A DNA stretch of 64,000 bases, taken from positions 186,001-250,000 of the forward strand of contig NZ_NFHP01000001.1 in assembly GCF_002159335.1 (NCBI RefSeq). The letters are read 5' to 3'. Below are positions 41,420 to 51,161 of this stretch, one piece after another. Position numbers and translations under genes: made by a program. Under the pieces are notes generated by a model that saw nothing but the letters and a program-made list of their open reading frames with translations, had not been told where the DNA came from and did no database searches. Positions within the stretch are counted from its first letter, which is position 1. Every line of letters begins with the position of its first letter. The stretch is from Collinsella sp. An7 (GTDB lineage: Bacteria > Actinomycetota > Coriobacteriia > Coriobacteriales > Coriobacteriaceae).

Positions 41420-41509
41420 CCGAACGAGGACCGCGCGCGAACGGGCGCGAGCCACCATCGGGGTCGCACGGGCGGCCCCGGCCGCCGAACCCGACGGAAA
41501 GGTGGCACC

Positions 41510-42979
41510 ATGCCGTTTCCCAGACGCGCGCTCCTCTACCTCGCGCGCAAGAGGGGCAAGACCCTCACGCTACTCGCACTGCTCTTCGTCGTCGCAGCCC
41601 TCGCCCTCACGAGCTGGTCGATTCGCGGCGCCGCCCAGACGGCGCAGCTGAACGTCCGGCAGGCGCTCGGCGGCACGTTCACCGTAGAGCCCGACTCCTC
41701 CAACATGTCCAACTGGGGCAGCTCGAGCGTGGGCTCGGGCTCGCAGATAACGTTCCAGGGCGACCCGCTCACGGCCGACTTCGTGAGCGAGGTCGTGGAG
41801 GGGGTCGACGGCGTGCGCGGAGGCTCCGGCAGCGTGTCCAACGTCCTCATCCCCGAGACCACGGACGGCTCGGCGGCGCTCGAGCTCGTGGAGGGCGCCG
41901 ACGGGGACTCCTCGCTCGCCGCGGCCTACGCGGGCGACGACTTCGGGCGCACGGTGCAGTTCTACGCCGTGAGCGACAGCGCCTTCGACTCCTACTTCGC
42001 CAACGGCTACCTGCGCCTCGTCGAGGGCGACCCCGTCACCGAGGACTCCGGCGACGGGGTGCTTGTGAGTCGGGACTTCGCCGAGAGGAACGGACTTGCC
42101 GTCGGCGACGAGTTCAGCGTGCGCCGCGCGACCGTCCACGCGCAGATGGCGGGCATCGACGTGGAGGACACCCGCACGCAGGTTAGGGTGGCCGGCATCT
42201 TCGAGCCCACGGCCAAGTCCCAGGCCGACCTCGCCAGCTGGTCCATGGACAACGCCATCTTCGGCACCATCTCCACGCTCGACCACGCCCGCGAGGGCAC
42301 CGCCGAGCAGGGCTACGACCGCGTGACCTTCCAGGTCGACGACCCCGCCGAGCTGGATCGCATCGTGAGGGAGGTGGAGGGGCTCGACGCCCTCGCGGGC
42401 AAGGGCTACCGCGTCTCGGCGGACACCTCCGACGTGGACGCCGTGAGCGCCCCGCTCGAGAACATGGACCGCCTCGTGACCGCGCTCGCCGCCGCGGCGG
42501 TGGCCGTGGGCGCCGTGGTCCTCTACCTCGTGCTCTCCGGCCGCGTCCGCGACCGTCTGCACGAGAGCGGCGTGCTGCTCTCGCTCGGCCTCACGCGGGC
42601 ATCGGTGGTGGGGCAGTACCTCTGCGAGGTGCTGCTCGTGGCCGCGGTCGCCTTCGCCCTCGCCGTGCCGGCGAGCTCGCTCGCGGCGCGCACGATGGGG
42701 GGCGCCCTGCTCGGCTCGGCGTCCGAGAGCGTCCAGACGGGCGGCGGCGACGGAGGGGTCAGCACCGCAGACGGCGTGTCCACCGTCTCGGGCGACCCCT
42801 TCGCCCCGACCTTCGAGGTCGACGGCGCCTCGTTCACCGACATCGAGGTCGAGGTGGGCCCCGAGTCCGTCGCGGCGCTCTTCGGCGTGGGGCTCGCCGT
42901 CTCGGCCGCCGCGGTGCTGCTCGCGAGCCTGCCGCTCAGGCGCATGGGCCCCCGAGAGATCCTGTCCACGCTCAGCTAA
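41510..42979 (+). CDS. FtsX/MacB-type ABC transporter permease
   Basis: 489 aa. N-terminal helix (KTLTLLALLFVVAALALTSW), a large MacB-like extracytosolic domain (about 45-320) and three C-terminal helices with the FtsX pattern (LHESGVLLSLGLTRASVVGQYLCEVLLVA; AALFGVGLAVSAAAVLLASLPLRR). With the ATPase 11 bp downstream and the two-component genes upstream it forms a sensing-resistance module for peptide antibiotics. Confidence 0.88.
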   Translation: MPFPRRALLYLARKRGKTLTLLALLFVVAALALTSWSIRGAAQTAQLNVRQALGGTFTVEPDSSNMSNWGSSSVGSGSQITFQGDPLTADFVSEVVEGVDGVRGGSGSVSNVLIPETTDGSAALELVEGADGDSSLAAAYAGDDFGRTVQFYAVSDSAFDSYFANGYLRLVEGDPVTEDSGDGVLVSRDFAERNGLAVGDEFSVRRATVHAQMAGIDVEDTRTQVRVAGIFEPTAKSQADLASWSMDNAIFGTISTLDHAREGTAEQGYDRVTFQVDDPAELDRIVREVEGLDALAGKGYRVSADTSDVDAVSAPLENMDRLVTALAAAAVAVGAVVLYLVLSGRVRDRLHESGVLLSLGLTRASVVGQYLCEVLLVAAVAFALAVPASSLAARTMGGALLGSASESVQTGGGDGGVSTADGVSTVSGDPFAPTFEVDGASFTDIEVEVGPESVAALFGVGLAVSAAAVLLASLPLRRMGPREILSTLS

Positions 42980-42990
42980 GGAGAAAGACC

Positions 42991-43662
<672 letters not shown>

Positions 43663-43708
43663 AGCGACTGCAGCCCAGGCAAAGAGCGTCGGATGCCGTC
43701 TCAAGTAT

Positions 43709-43770
43709 GGGAGGAGCCGCCCAACCGATCAATCCCCACGGACGGCCCCTCCCACCAGCCAATCATACCG
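43709..43770. repeat. 62-bp terminator-like repeat, copy 3
   Basis: Nearly identical to copy 2 (29499) over 62 bp. It lies between the ABC genes and the convergent mobilisation operon; hairpin arms gccgccc...gggcggc are partly weakened (one arm reads gagccgccc). Confidence 0.8.
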
Positions 43771-43830
43771 TGGCGCAGGCGCGTTCACTACATCCAGCGA
43801 AATACTGCGCGGAACAGCCAGCGCGCCGCC

Positions 43831-44346
43831 CTAAGCAAGATCCTCATAGTCCTCCTCCCCGAGCGCCTCGGCGGCGAGCGCCGCGGCGTCCCTCATCTCG
43901 GGCGTCACCCCCATGGCGGCGCACCGCTCCTCCAGGGGCGCGGACGGGTTCGCCCGCTCGAGGAGCGCGTCGACCTTGAGGACCCTGCCGATGGCGCTCC
44001 CGCCCCCGTGCTCGAGCCACTTGCGGTCCGCCGCCTCGAGGAGCCTGTCGTCGACGAAGCCGTCGCCGAGCCTCCACCATGCCGCCCTCCCGTCGCGGAT
44101 CACCGCCTCCGCAGAGGAGAGCTCCTCGGCGCTCGCGGCGAGGAGGCGCCACCAGCGCCGCCGCACCGCCACCGGCGCGGTCCCGTCCCCCGCGGCGCCC
44201 ATCTCGTAGCGGTCCGCCTCGATCCACAGCCCGTCGGGCTCGAGCGACAGCCTGGTCTCGGTTGCGATGCACGCATCCGCATGTCCCGGAGGCTGCACCT
44301 CGAACACGCTGTGGGGCTTGTCGCGGTAGACGATCTCGACGATCAA
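43831..44346 (-). CDS. Unrecognised protein coupled to the relaxase
   Basis: 171 aa from the TTG at 44346, preceded by gggaggagg (5-base spacing) and overlapping the relaxase stop (TTGA). The first half is beta-rich (VEIVYRDKPHSVFEV, CIATETRLSLEPDGLWIEADRYE), the second helical and acidic. I know no family. Tight coupling to the relaxase gene suggests a relaxosome or mobilisation partner. Confidence 0.7.
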   Translation of the reverse strand: MIVEIVYRDKPHSVFEVQPPGHADACIATETRLSLEPDGLWIEADRYEMGAAGDGTAPVAVRRRWWRLLAASAEELSSAEAVIRDGRAAWWRLGDGFVDDRLLEAADRKWLEHGGGSAIGRVLKVDALLERANPSAPLEERCAAMGVTPEMRDAAALAAEALGEEDYEDLA

Positions 44347-45524
44347 CGCTGCCTCCTCCCTTCGTCTCGATTCCGCTCGGGGTCCCTGCCCCGTGTCGTC
44401 TGCCGGCACGGGGCGCCCGCCTCGCCCCCGCCGCGGGCGGGGCTCCTCCGCGACCGCTCTGACCTCTGGGGGAGGAGGCCCTTCTCGGCGGCGAACTCGC
44501 GGGCGCGCCTGAGCGCCTCCGCCTCCCCGTAGCGCCCCGCCCTCTCCGCGGCGGCGGCCATGCCGTCGAGCGCCGCCAGGCTGCGCGCCCTGCGCCTCCA
44601 TATGGTGGAGGCGGCGTCGGCGAGCCGGTCGAGCTCCGCGCGGCCGCCCACGGCGACCGCCTCCCTCGCCGCGCGGATCGCCGCGCCGCGGTCGATGGGA
44701 GGGGCTCCGCCGATGACGGCGGCGCAGACGGACGCCCTTCCGTAGTCGAGGCCGAGGCGCTCCCCGCGGATGCGCCGCGAGGGGCTGTCGGCGAGGGAGT
44801 ACACCCAGTCCCTCCTGGGCCCTCTCCTGGCGGCGTCGGCGAGCTCGACCCCCATGGCCGCGAGGAGCGAGCGGTACTCCGCAGGGGATGCGGCGAGGGC
44901 CCTCGCGACGTCGGCCCTCGCCCGGATGTCGGCGACCCACGACCTCTCTCCCCGCGCCTCCGCCGCGCGCTCGCCGCGGCTCCGTCTGGCCCGCGCCGTG
45001 GGCCGGGCGAGGGGCTCGTTCGAGAGGTGGGGGAGGCCGCGCTCCGCCTCGAGCCGCTGGAAGGAGCGATTGAGCTCGAGGGGGTCGGGGACCTGGAGCC
45101 GCCTCCCCGTCTCGAGCGAGGTGTTGTTGACCACGACGTGCGCGTGGGGGATGCGCCCCCCGTTGTCGTCGTGGTAGACGATGGCGACCTGGTGGTCGGG
45201 GAAGTGCTCCGACGCCCACTCGACGGCGAGCCCCCTCAGGGTGGCAAGGTCGACGCGGGAGCCGGGGTCGGGGGAGAGGACGTAGTGCTTCCACGTCCTC
45301 GCGGCCCGCCCGCGCCACGCCCTCCCGTTTCCGGCGGCCTCCCTCACCGAGTCCATCTCCGCGGCCCAGTCGCAGGCGCCGTAGCGCGGGAGATCGCCCT
45401 CCCAGCCCTCTATGGGCGCCCCGATGTTCAGGAAGTCGCGGGCGAGCGCCCTGCCGTCCCTCTCGAGGTAGCGCATGACCCCGCGGGCCCCGGTGTGCCC
45501 GCTTATCGCTTTGACGATTCCCAT
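44343..45524 (-). CDS. MOBP-type relaxase (mobilisation nuclease)
   Basis: 393 aa. MGIVKAISGHTGARGVMRYLERDGRA supplies the N-terminal Tyr (about Y19). The metal-binding motif is HDDNGGRIPHAHVVVNNT (about 141-158), the HxDxxx-PHxH pattern of relaxases of Pfam PF03432. The C-terminal half is Arg/Ala-rich helical. It nicks at oriT, stays bound to the 5' end and leads the strand through the T4SS. The operon order mobC-relaxase is typical. Confidence 0.9.
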   Translation of the reverse strand: MGIVKAISGHTGARGVMRYLERDGRALARDFLNIGAPIEGWEGDLPRYGACDWAAEMDSVREAAGNGRAWRGRAARTWKHYVLSPDPGSRVDLATLRGLAVEWASEHFPDHQVAIVYHDDNGGRIPHAHVVVNNTSLETGRRLQVPDPLELNRSFQRLEAERGLPHLSNEPLARPTARARRSRGERAAEARGERSWVADIRARADVARALAASPAEYRSLLAAMGVELADAARRGPRRDWVYSLADSPSRRIRGERLGLDYGRASVCAAVIGGAPPIDRGAAIRAAREAVAVGGRAELDRLADAASTIWRRRARSLAALDGMAAAAERAGRYGEAEALRRAREFAAEKGLLPQRSERSRRSPARGGGEAGAPCRQTTRGRDPERNRDEGRRQR

Positions 45525-45534
45525 CCGTCACCCC

Positions 45535-45966
45535 CTACAGGAAGAGGGCGGGGCGACCGGTGAGCGTCGCCATGTCGGATCGCATGCCCCGGGCGGCGGC
45601 CTCGGTCTCCTCGAGGAGCGCGGCCGCCCGCTCGACCGCCTCCAGCATGTCCGTGAAGTCGCGGTCCCCGTGGCGTATGCGGAGCGCGACGGTGTTGAGC
45701 GCGTGGATGCCCTGGTTGTAGTGGACGCCCCACTTCCTCAGCTCCCTGGCCATGCGCAGGGCGCACCCGGTGTCGAGCAGGATGGGGCGGGACGCCGCGA
45801 CCGCCCTCGCCGCGTCGTCGGGCTCCGCCGCGGCGAGGCGCACGAGGGAACGGACGAGGTCGGAGAGGCTGATGCTGAGCGCGTCGGCGACCTCTTGTGC
45901 CCCCGTCTTGTCCTCGGGGGCGATGCGGACGAAGAGCCTCTCGGGATACCGTTCCACGTCGCTCAC
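45535..45966 (-). CDS. MobC-like relaxosome accessory protein
   Basis: 143 aa. An RHH-like start (RLFVRIAPEDKTGAQEVADALSISLSDLVRSLVRLA) and the MobC motif WGVHYNQGIHALNTVALRI (about 86-104). MobC binds near oriT and helps strand opening for the relaxase encoded 10 bp downstream. The oriT is expected in the 500 bp before this gene. Confidence 0.82.
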   Translation of the reverse strand: MSDVERYPERLFVRIAPEDKTGAQEVADALSISLSDLVRSLVRLAAAEPDDAARAVAASRPILLDTGCALRMARELRKWGVHYNQGIHALNTVALRIRHGDRDFTDMLEAVERAAALLEETEAAARGMRSDMATLTGRPALFL

Positions 45967-46471
45967 GCCCCTTCGTTCTCGACGGCGGCCGGCGCAGCCG
46001 ACCCCTGAGGGGAGCGGGGGATCCCCCGCAGCCCAGCCGGCGCGCCCGCGGGGCGCGGCTGCCGGCGGGGCTCCCGCGGGTCCGGGCGAGCGCCCGGCTC
46101 GGTGCCCGGGCGGGCGCCGAGGGAGGGCCGCGGGCCGCTGTTCCTGGCGCTGTGCGCACGGAACAGGCTACTTGCTAACCCAGTGGCTAACGTCCCTCCC
46201 TGGCTTTCGATTTCAGCTGTCGCGTCGTGGGTGTGCCGCGCGCATCACGGCGCGGCGGGCGTCCTCCTTCATGGCGTTCTCCTTAGCGTCAGGTCGCCCC
46301 GGCCCATCCGGGGCGTTTGCGCGGGTCGGATCCGCGTGGCGACAGTCTACCATCGCGCGGGTGTGGCCGCGACCGCCCGTTCATCAAAATCTCGCACAAT
46401 CCGACCCGCACAAGCGAGGACTGCGCTACTGTGTTGCCCCATGCTCTTCATCTCGGAAGGACGGTGACCCC
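45967..46471. other. Probable oriT region
   Basis: About 500 bp without a gene, upstream of mobC. Rich in inverted repeats: gcgggggatcccccgc (46014-46029, perfect), GC stems between 46030 and 46135, and gccgcgc / gcgcggc (46235-46241 and 46250-46256). Direct repeats gctaac at 46174 and 46187. Location and structure are those of an oriT; the nic site cannot be named. Confidence 0.5.
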
Positions 46472-47359
46472 ATGGGCTGGATCGAGGGTCTCAACGACGC
46501 GATGGACTACATAGAGAGGAACCTCGAGGGGGACCTCGACGTCGCCTGCGCGGCGCGCCTCGCCGCCTGCACAGAGGGGCAGTTCCGCAGGATGTTCTCC
46601 TACGTCGCAGGCATCGGTCTCGGGGAGTACGTGCGCCGCCGCCGCATCTCCTGCGCGGCCCTCGACCTCTCGAGGGGCGAGCGCGTTGTGGACGTCGCGG
46701 TGCGGTACGGCTACGGGTCGCCGACGGCGTTCACCCGCGCGTTCCGGGACGCCCTCGGCGTCTCGCCCAGCGAGGCGAAGCGCCCCGGCGCCCGCCTCTC
46801 CCTCTTCCCGCGGCTCTCGTTCTCCCTCACCGTCACGGGCGCCGAGCCCCTGTCGTGGAGGGTCGTCCCGCGGGGCGGCATGCGCCTCGTCGGGGTGTCC
46901 CTCCCGTGCGGGCCGTCCGAGGCGGGCGTCCTCGCCCAGATGGGCGACGAGGGGAGGAGGGAGCTCGGGAGGTTCTGGGGAGGTGCCTCGCGCTCCGGGA
47001 GCATCGAGGCCCTGCTCGCCCTCGCCGACGGCTCGGGTCCCGAGGGGGTCCTCGGGGTCAACGTGTCCGAGGGCGGGGAGTCGAGCTACCGGATAGCGGT
47101 GGCGTCCTCGGGGGAGGCTCCCGGCTGGGCGGATGAGATCCACGTTCCTGCCGGCACGTGGGCCGTGTTCGACTGCACCGGGCCGTGCGACGTCGCGACC
47201 GCCGAGCACTACCGCAGGATCTTCTCCGAGTGGCTCCCGTCCTCGGGCTACGAGCTCGCCGGGGACGTCAGCCTCGAGGTGTACCCGCGCGGCGACTTCT
47301 CGTCGAGAGGGTACCGCAGCGAGATCTGGATGCCCGTGGCGAGGAGGCCCAAGGGGTGA
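46472..47359 (+). CDS. AraC-type regulator with GyrI-like effector domain (Rob-like)
   Basis: 295 aa from the ATG at 46472. N-terminal double HTH (LDVACAARLAACTEGQFRRMFSYV; VVDVAVRYGYGSPTAFTRAFRDALGVSPSEAKR), then a GyrI-like effector domain (about 135-290; WRVVPRGGMRLVGVSLPCG, HVPAGTWAVFDCTGP, SLEVYPRGD). This is the Rob/BmrR-like plan for drug-responsive activators. The MFS pump gene follows after 78 bp and is the likely target. Confidence 0.9.
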   Translation: MGWIEGLNDAMDYIERNLEGDLDVACAARLAACTEGQFRRMFSYVAGIGLGEYVRRRRISCAALDLSRGERVVDVAVRYGYGSPTAFTRAFRDALGVSPSEAKRPGARLSLFPRLSFSLTVTGAEPLSWRVVPRGGMRLVGVSLPCGPSEAGVLAQMGDEGRRELGRFWGGASRSGSIEALLALADGSGPEGVLGVNVSEGGESSYRIAVASSGEAPGWADEIHVPAGTWAVFDCTGPCDVATAEHYRRIFSEWLPSSGYELAGDVSLEVYPRGDFSSRGYRSEIWMPVARRPKG

Positions 47360-47437
47360 TCCGTCCTTCCTTTTGTCCGACGCGGGGGATGCCCCGCGGC
47401 GCCCGCGCGGGCGGGCGCTGAGGAGAGAGGAAGAAAC

Positions 47438-48814
47438 ATGCAGGAAAAACCGATGGCCGCTCCCGTGCCAGGGGCGGTCGGTAAGTCGACCGTGGTGGGC
47501 CTCATGCTCGCCCTGTTCGTCGCGGCGCTCGACTCGACCGTGGTGGCCACCGCCATGCCGACGGTCGCCGCGGCGCTCGGAGGGGAGGCCCACTACGCCT
47601 GGCCGATGACCGCCTACCTCGTGGCGAGCACCGTGTCCACCCTCCTGTGCGGCGGGCTGGCGTTCTCGTTCGGCCTCAGGAGGGTGTACGTGGCAGGGCT
47701 CGCGCTCTTCGCCGCTTCGTCCGTCCTGTGCGCCCTCGCGCCGACGATAGAGGCGCTGGCGGCGTTCCGCCTGCTCCAGGGCGTTGGTGGCGGCGTGCTC
47801 GAGGCAGGTGTGTTCATCGCCGCGGCGATGATGCTCGCGCCGAGGGACAGGGGGCCGTATCTCGGGGCGGCTTCGGCCATGTACGGGATCGCGAGTGTCG
47901 TGGGACCCGTCATCGGCGGTGCCGTCGCCCAGGGGCTTTCCTGGCACGTCATCTTCGTCGTCAACCTCCCCATCTCGATCGTCGCCCTGCTCCTGTCGGG
48001 GCGCTGCCTGCCCGGCAGGGCTCCCGGGGCCCCTGCGGTTGGCTTCGACGTCTCGGGGAGCGTCGTCGCCTCGCTGTGCGTCCTGAGCCTCGTCCTCGCC
48101 TTCAGCCTGGCGGGCAGCGCCTTCCCCATGGCCTCGCCGCAGTTCGCGGCCCTCGTCGCGCTGTTCCTCGTCTTCGCGGCCGCGCTCGCCCGCGTGGAGA
48201 GGGGCAAGGTCGCCCCGACCGTGCCCACGGGCCTGTTCCGACGCGGGCAGGTCGTGGCGGGGTTCGCCTCCGGCTTCTGCGTCCAGTTCGCCCTCATGGC
48301 GGGCGTGACCTACCTGCCGCGGCTCCTCCAGGAGGGGCTGGGCATGGCCGCGGCCTCGTCCGGCGCGGTTCTCATCCCCATGACGCTCGCCCTCATGGTC
48401 GGCAGCAACACATCCGGCGCGGCGTTCCGCGCGACCGAGCGGCTCCGCGCCATCGCAGCGGTGTCGTCCGTCGTCGTCCTCTCAGCGGCGGCAGCGTTCT
48501 CAGTGATGTCCCCGATGCTGGCGGTCGCCTCCTGCGCCGCCGTCGCGGCGGCGCTGGGCCTCGGCGTCGGCATCGGCATGCCCGTGTCCAACCTCGCCGC
48601 CCAGACGGGCGCCGACCCGGCCGACGCCGGGCGCGCCACCTCCATGGCCATGTTCTTCAGAGGCTTCGGCGGCACCGTCTCGACTGCGGCGTGCGGCATG
48701 CTCGCCCCCGCCGCGACCGCTGCGGGCACGTCGGCGGTGTTCGGCGCGGTGTGCGTGGCGGCCGTCGCCGGCCTGGTCGCGTCGCGGTTCATCCCGAGGG
48801 AGATCGCCTCGTAG
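47438..48814 (+). CDS. MFS drug efflux transporter (DHA2-like)
   Basis: 458 aa with about 14 helices. Motifs of DHA2 pumps: LDSTVVATAMPTVAAALGG (motif D1 in helix 1), FRLLQGVGGGVLEAGVFIAA, and GPVIGGAVAQGLSWHVIFVVNLPI (motif C). Antibiotic or biocide export by proton exchange is the usual role. Organised with the AraC/GyrI regulator, it forms a resistance cassette. Confidence 0.9.
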   Translation: MQEKPMAAPVPGAVGKSTVVGLMLALFVAALDSTVVATAMPTVAAALGGEAHYAWPMTAYLVASTVSTLLCGGLAFSFGLRRVYVAGLALFAASSVLCALAPTIEALAAFRLLQGVGGGVLEAGVFIAAAMMLAPRDRGPYLGAASAMYGIASVVGPVIGGAVAQGLSWHVIFVVNLPISIVALLLSGRCLPGRAPGAPAVGFDVSGSVVASLCVLSLVLAFSLAGSAFPMASPQFAALVALFLVFAAALARVERGKVAPTVPTGLFRRGQVVAGFASGFCVQFALMAGVTYLPRLLQEGLGMAAASSGAVLIPMTLALMVGSNTSGAAFRATERLRAIAAVSSVVVLSAAAAFSVMSPMLAVASCAAVAAALGLGVGIGMPVSNLAAQTGADPADAGRATSMAMFFRGFGGTVSTAACGMLAPAATAAGTSAVFGAVCVAAVAGLVASRFIPREIAS

Positions 48815-48855
48815 GCGCGGCCTCTTCTAGGCTCTTTCGCAATCGGGATGGGGAT

Positions 48856-48935
48856 GCAAGGGGGCGGGCCCCCTTGCCCGGGGCCGGGGCGGGGAGCCCC
48901 GGTCGCCGAGGGCGGCCCGGCGTCGCCGCCGGGCC
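48856..48935. terminator. Cluster of three hairpins
   Basis: gcaaggggg / cccccttgc (48856-48864 and 48869-48877), a ggggc/gccccgg stem at about 48881-48902, and ggcccggcg / cgccgggcc (48914-48922 and 48927-48935). They lie between the convergent MFS and amidotransferase-like genes and would end transcription from both sides. Confidence 0.6.
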
Positions 48936-48945
48936 ATCCCCCCTG

Positions 48946-49716
48946 TCAGGACGTCATGCCCGACACCTCCTCGGCCTCCTCGGCGTCCCCGCACCACGGC
49001 CCGAGGTCGGAGCACTCTCCCGCGAGCGGGCAGCCGCCGCACGCCGGGAACGGCCCCGGGGGCCATGCTCCCGCCGCCAGCCATCCCGGAGCGTCGAATA
49101 GCGACGCCTGAGCGCCCCGGCGTCCCGTCCGCCCGCGCCCTCGGAAGCTCTCGTTCGAGTAGAGGCAGCCCCCGTCGGCGACCCAGCGCCCGAACGTGAG
49201 GACGCGCGCGTCCCCGGACATGAGCAGGAAGCGCGAGCCCTGTGCGGTTGCCTCGACGATGCGTCGCTGGGCCGCGCCCGAGAGGCCGCCGCGCATCCCC
49301 TTGAGCGGGGCGAGGACGTTGCGGGCGTACGCCATGCTGTCGGACACGTCCGGCGAGGTGTCGAGCCCGGCCAGCGTCCCGTTGTGCATGAACCCCGCGG
49401 CGGCGCTGGCGGATTCCGCGCGCATGGCCCTGTAGTCCTTGCACACGGCGAACGGGTGACAGCACCCGGGCTTGACCCTTCCGTGCGTAGCGATGCGGAA
49501 GTGCAGGGCGACGGGGAGCCCCCGCGCGTCGCGCGGGAGCTCGCTTGAGAGCGCCGACTCGAGGTCGCCCCACCCCATGAACCCCTTTCGGAGCTGGACG
49601 CGGCCCCTCTCGGGCCACATGAAGCCCGCGCCGTCCGGGTTCTCCTCGAAGCAGCGGCGCAGGGTGTCGGTCGAGGGCATTGTCGCGCCCTCCGGCTTGT
49701 AGACGATGATGCACAT
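48946..49716 (-). CDS. Class II glutamine amidotransferase-like (Ntn hydrolase) protein
   Basis: 256 aa from the ATG at 49716, overlapping the region of the amidoligase stop. M-C-IIVYK exposes Cys2 as an N-terminal nucleophile after Met removal. NPDGAGFMWPERG, LHFRIATHG and GFMHNGTLAG are the class II GATase pattern (RxxxHG, NG). The last 40 residues hold a Cys cluster (CGGCPLAGEC, C). It probably liberates ammonia from, or hydrolyses, a gamma-glutamyl amide made or used by the adjacent amidoligase. Confidence 0.8.
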   Translation of the reverse strand: MCIIVYKPEGATMPSTDTLRRCFEENPDGAGFMWPERGRVQLRKGFMGWGDLESALSSELPRDARGLPVALHFRIATHGRVKPGCCHPFAVCKDYRAMRAESASAAAGFMHNGTLAGLDTSPDVSDSMAYARNVLAPLKGMRGGLSGAAQRRIVEATAQGSRFLLMSGDARVLTFGRWVADGGCLYSNESFRGRGRTGRRGAQASLFDAPGWLAAGAWPPGPFPACGGCPLAGECSDLGPWCGDAEEAEEVSGMTS

Positions 49717-49717
49717 G

Positions 49718-51001
49718 CTAGGCTCCCATCGCGGTCGCGGTGCCCGACGGCGGGGCGGCGTTGGCGAGCCCCCTGTCGGCGAGGTACGCCGCCAGCTCGC
49801 CCGCCCCATCCGGGCACCTCTCCAGTATTTCGTCGCACAGCGCGTACCACGTGAGCCGGTCGAGCTGGCCGGGGGTGAGCTCCCTCACCACGGCGCACAT
49901 CCCCGCGACGAGCGCGAACGTCGCGAACAGCGTCTCCGGCCTGAGCGTCCCCCGGAACATTCTCAGCTCGATGGTCGCCTCGTTCTGGATGTTCACCGCC
50001 TGATAGCGGTCGTGGCGGGCCGTCCTGTGGACGAGGCGCGCGGTCTCTATCCACCCATCGTTGCCCACCGGTGCGTCCGGGCGCCTCGCCCATCGGTTCA
50101 GCTGCTCGCGCCTCCTCCGGCTGAAAATCGCGAGCGGTTCGAACAGCCGGTCGACGAGGGCGAGCATCTTGTACTCGGCGAGCGCCTGCGCGGTCGGGCT
50201 CTGTCCGAAGTACGCCCGGCTCACGTGCACGTGCAGGCCGCACGTCCTCGTGTCGTGGCTCCTCATGCCCGCGGCCTCGGCCGTCCTGCATATCGAGCGC
50301 CAGAGCTCCTTGCCCTCCGGCGACAGGAGCACGGTCGGGCTCACCGGGTGCGTGACGAGTTCGGCACCGTCCTCGAGGCTCGAGTCCCGCTTGAAGTAGA
50401 GGTAGTCGCTCCCTGCGAGCGCGAGGATGCCCCTCGCCGCCCGTTCCGGCGAGCCCCCGTCCATCTCCAGTTCGATTCCCAATGCGAGCGCGTTCGCTTC
50501 CTCCCCCTCGGCACGATGGAATATCGGCTCCGGCTTGTACGAGTAGGGGTGGATGAGCCTGCTCCCTCGTCTCGCGGCGCACCTCCGGCAGAGGCGCTCG
50601 TCCGCGTCTTCTCCCTCTTCGAGGTCGTCTGCGGGGAAGTACTCCCCGCACTCCGAGCACGCATCCCAGTCGTCCCAGCACGACGAGCAGATGGTCCTGC
50701 CGTAGGCGTCCACGAGGAAGTCGGTCGAGGACCGCTCGTGCAGCTCTCCGCACTCGCGGCAGGTGTAGCAGAGGCGTTCGGCGCACTCGCGGCAGAGGGT
50801 CCGGCCCGACGACGGGCGGCGCGCGTCCGCCGCCGGCACGGTCGCGCCGCACTCGTCGCAGCGCGTGTAGAGGCGCTGCGCGCACTCCGGGCAGACCCCC
50901 TCGATGCCGTCCTCCTGAGGCGTGTAGTCGCCGCCGCAGTGACGACAGAAGTGGAAAAGGGGCTCGATGTCGGATGGGGGCGTGAATCTTCTCCTTGGCA
51001 T
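49718..51001 (-). CDS. Amidoligase-family protein with N-terminal zinc ribbons
   Basis: 427 aa. Residues 19-141 carry at least six CxxC pairs (C19/22, 37/40, 48/51, 70/73, 105/108, 115/118, 138/141). The C-terminal part is a COOH-NH2 ligase of the glutamine-synthetase-like amidoligase family: GIELEMD (175-181), DSSLEDGAELVTHPVS (206-221), GLHVHVS (255-261), NEATIELRMFRGTL (340-353). These enzymes make amide bonds to peptides or cell-wall material using ATP. Pairing with a class II GATase is a recurrent theme of the family on phages and ICEs. Confidence 0.85.
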   Translation of the reverse strand: MPRRRFTPPSDIEPLFHFCRHCGGDYTPQEDGIEGVCPECAQRLYTRCDECGATVPAADARRPSSGRTLCRECAERLCYTCRECGELHERSSTDFLVDAYGRTICSSCWDDWDACSECGEYFPADDLEEGEDADERLCRRCAARRGSRLIHPYSYKPEPIFHRAEGEEANALALGIELEMDGGSPERAARGILALAGSDYLYFKRDSSLEDGAELVTHPVSPTVLLSPEGKELWRSICRTAEAAGMRSHDTRTCGLHVHVSRAYFGQSPTAQALAEYKMLALVDRLFEPLAIFSRRRREQLNRWARRPDAPVGNDGWIETARLVHRTARHDRYQAVNIQNEATIELRMFRGTLRPETLFATFALVAGMCAVVRELTPGQLDRLTWYALCDEILERCPDGAGELAAYLADRGLANAAPPSGTATAMGA

Positions 51002-51161
51002 AGTTTCCTCCTTCCCGCCGCGCTTGGCGGCGGTCCCGCGCCCGGCGCGCTGCCGGGCGCATGTCCTTTGCGGTCGTATGCTGCTGTCAAGGTGCGCGTC
51101 CCCTCGGCGGGGTAGAATGCTGGGAACAGGAGTTTGGCGGCGGCCTCGGAAGGGGGACGAG

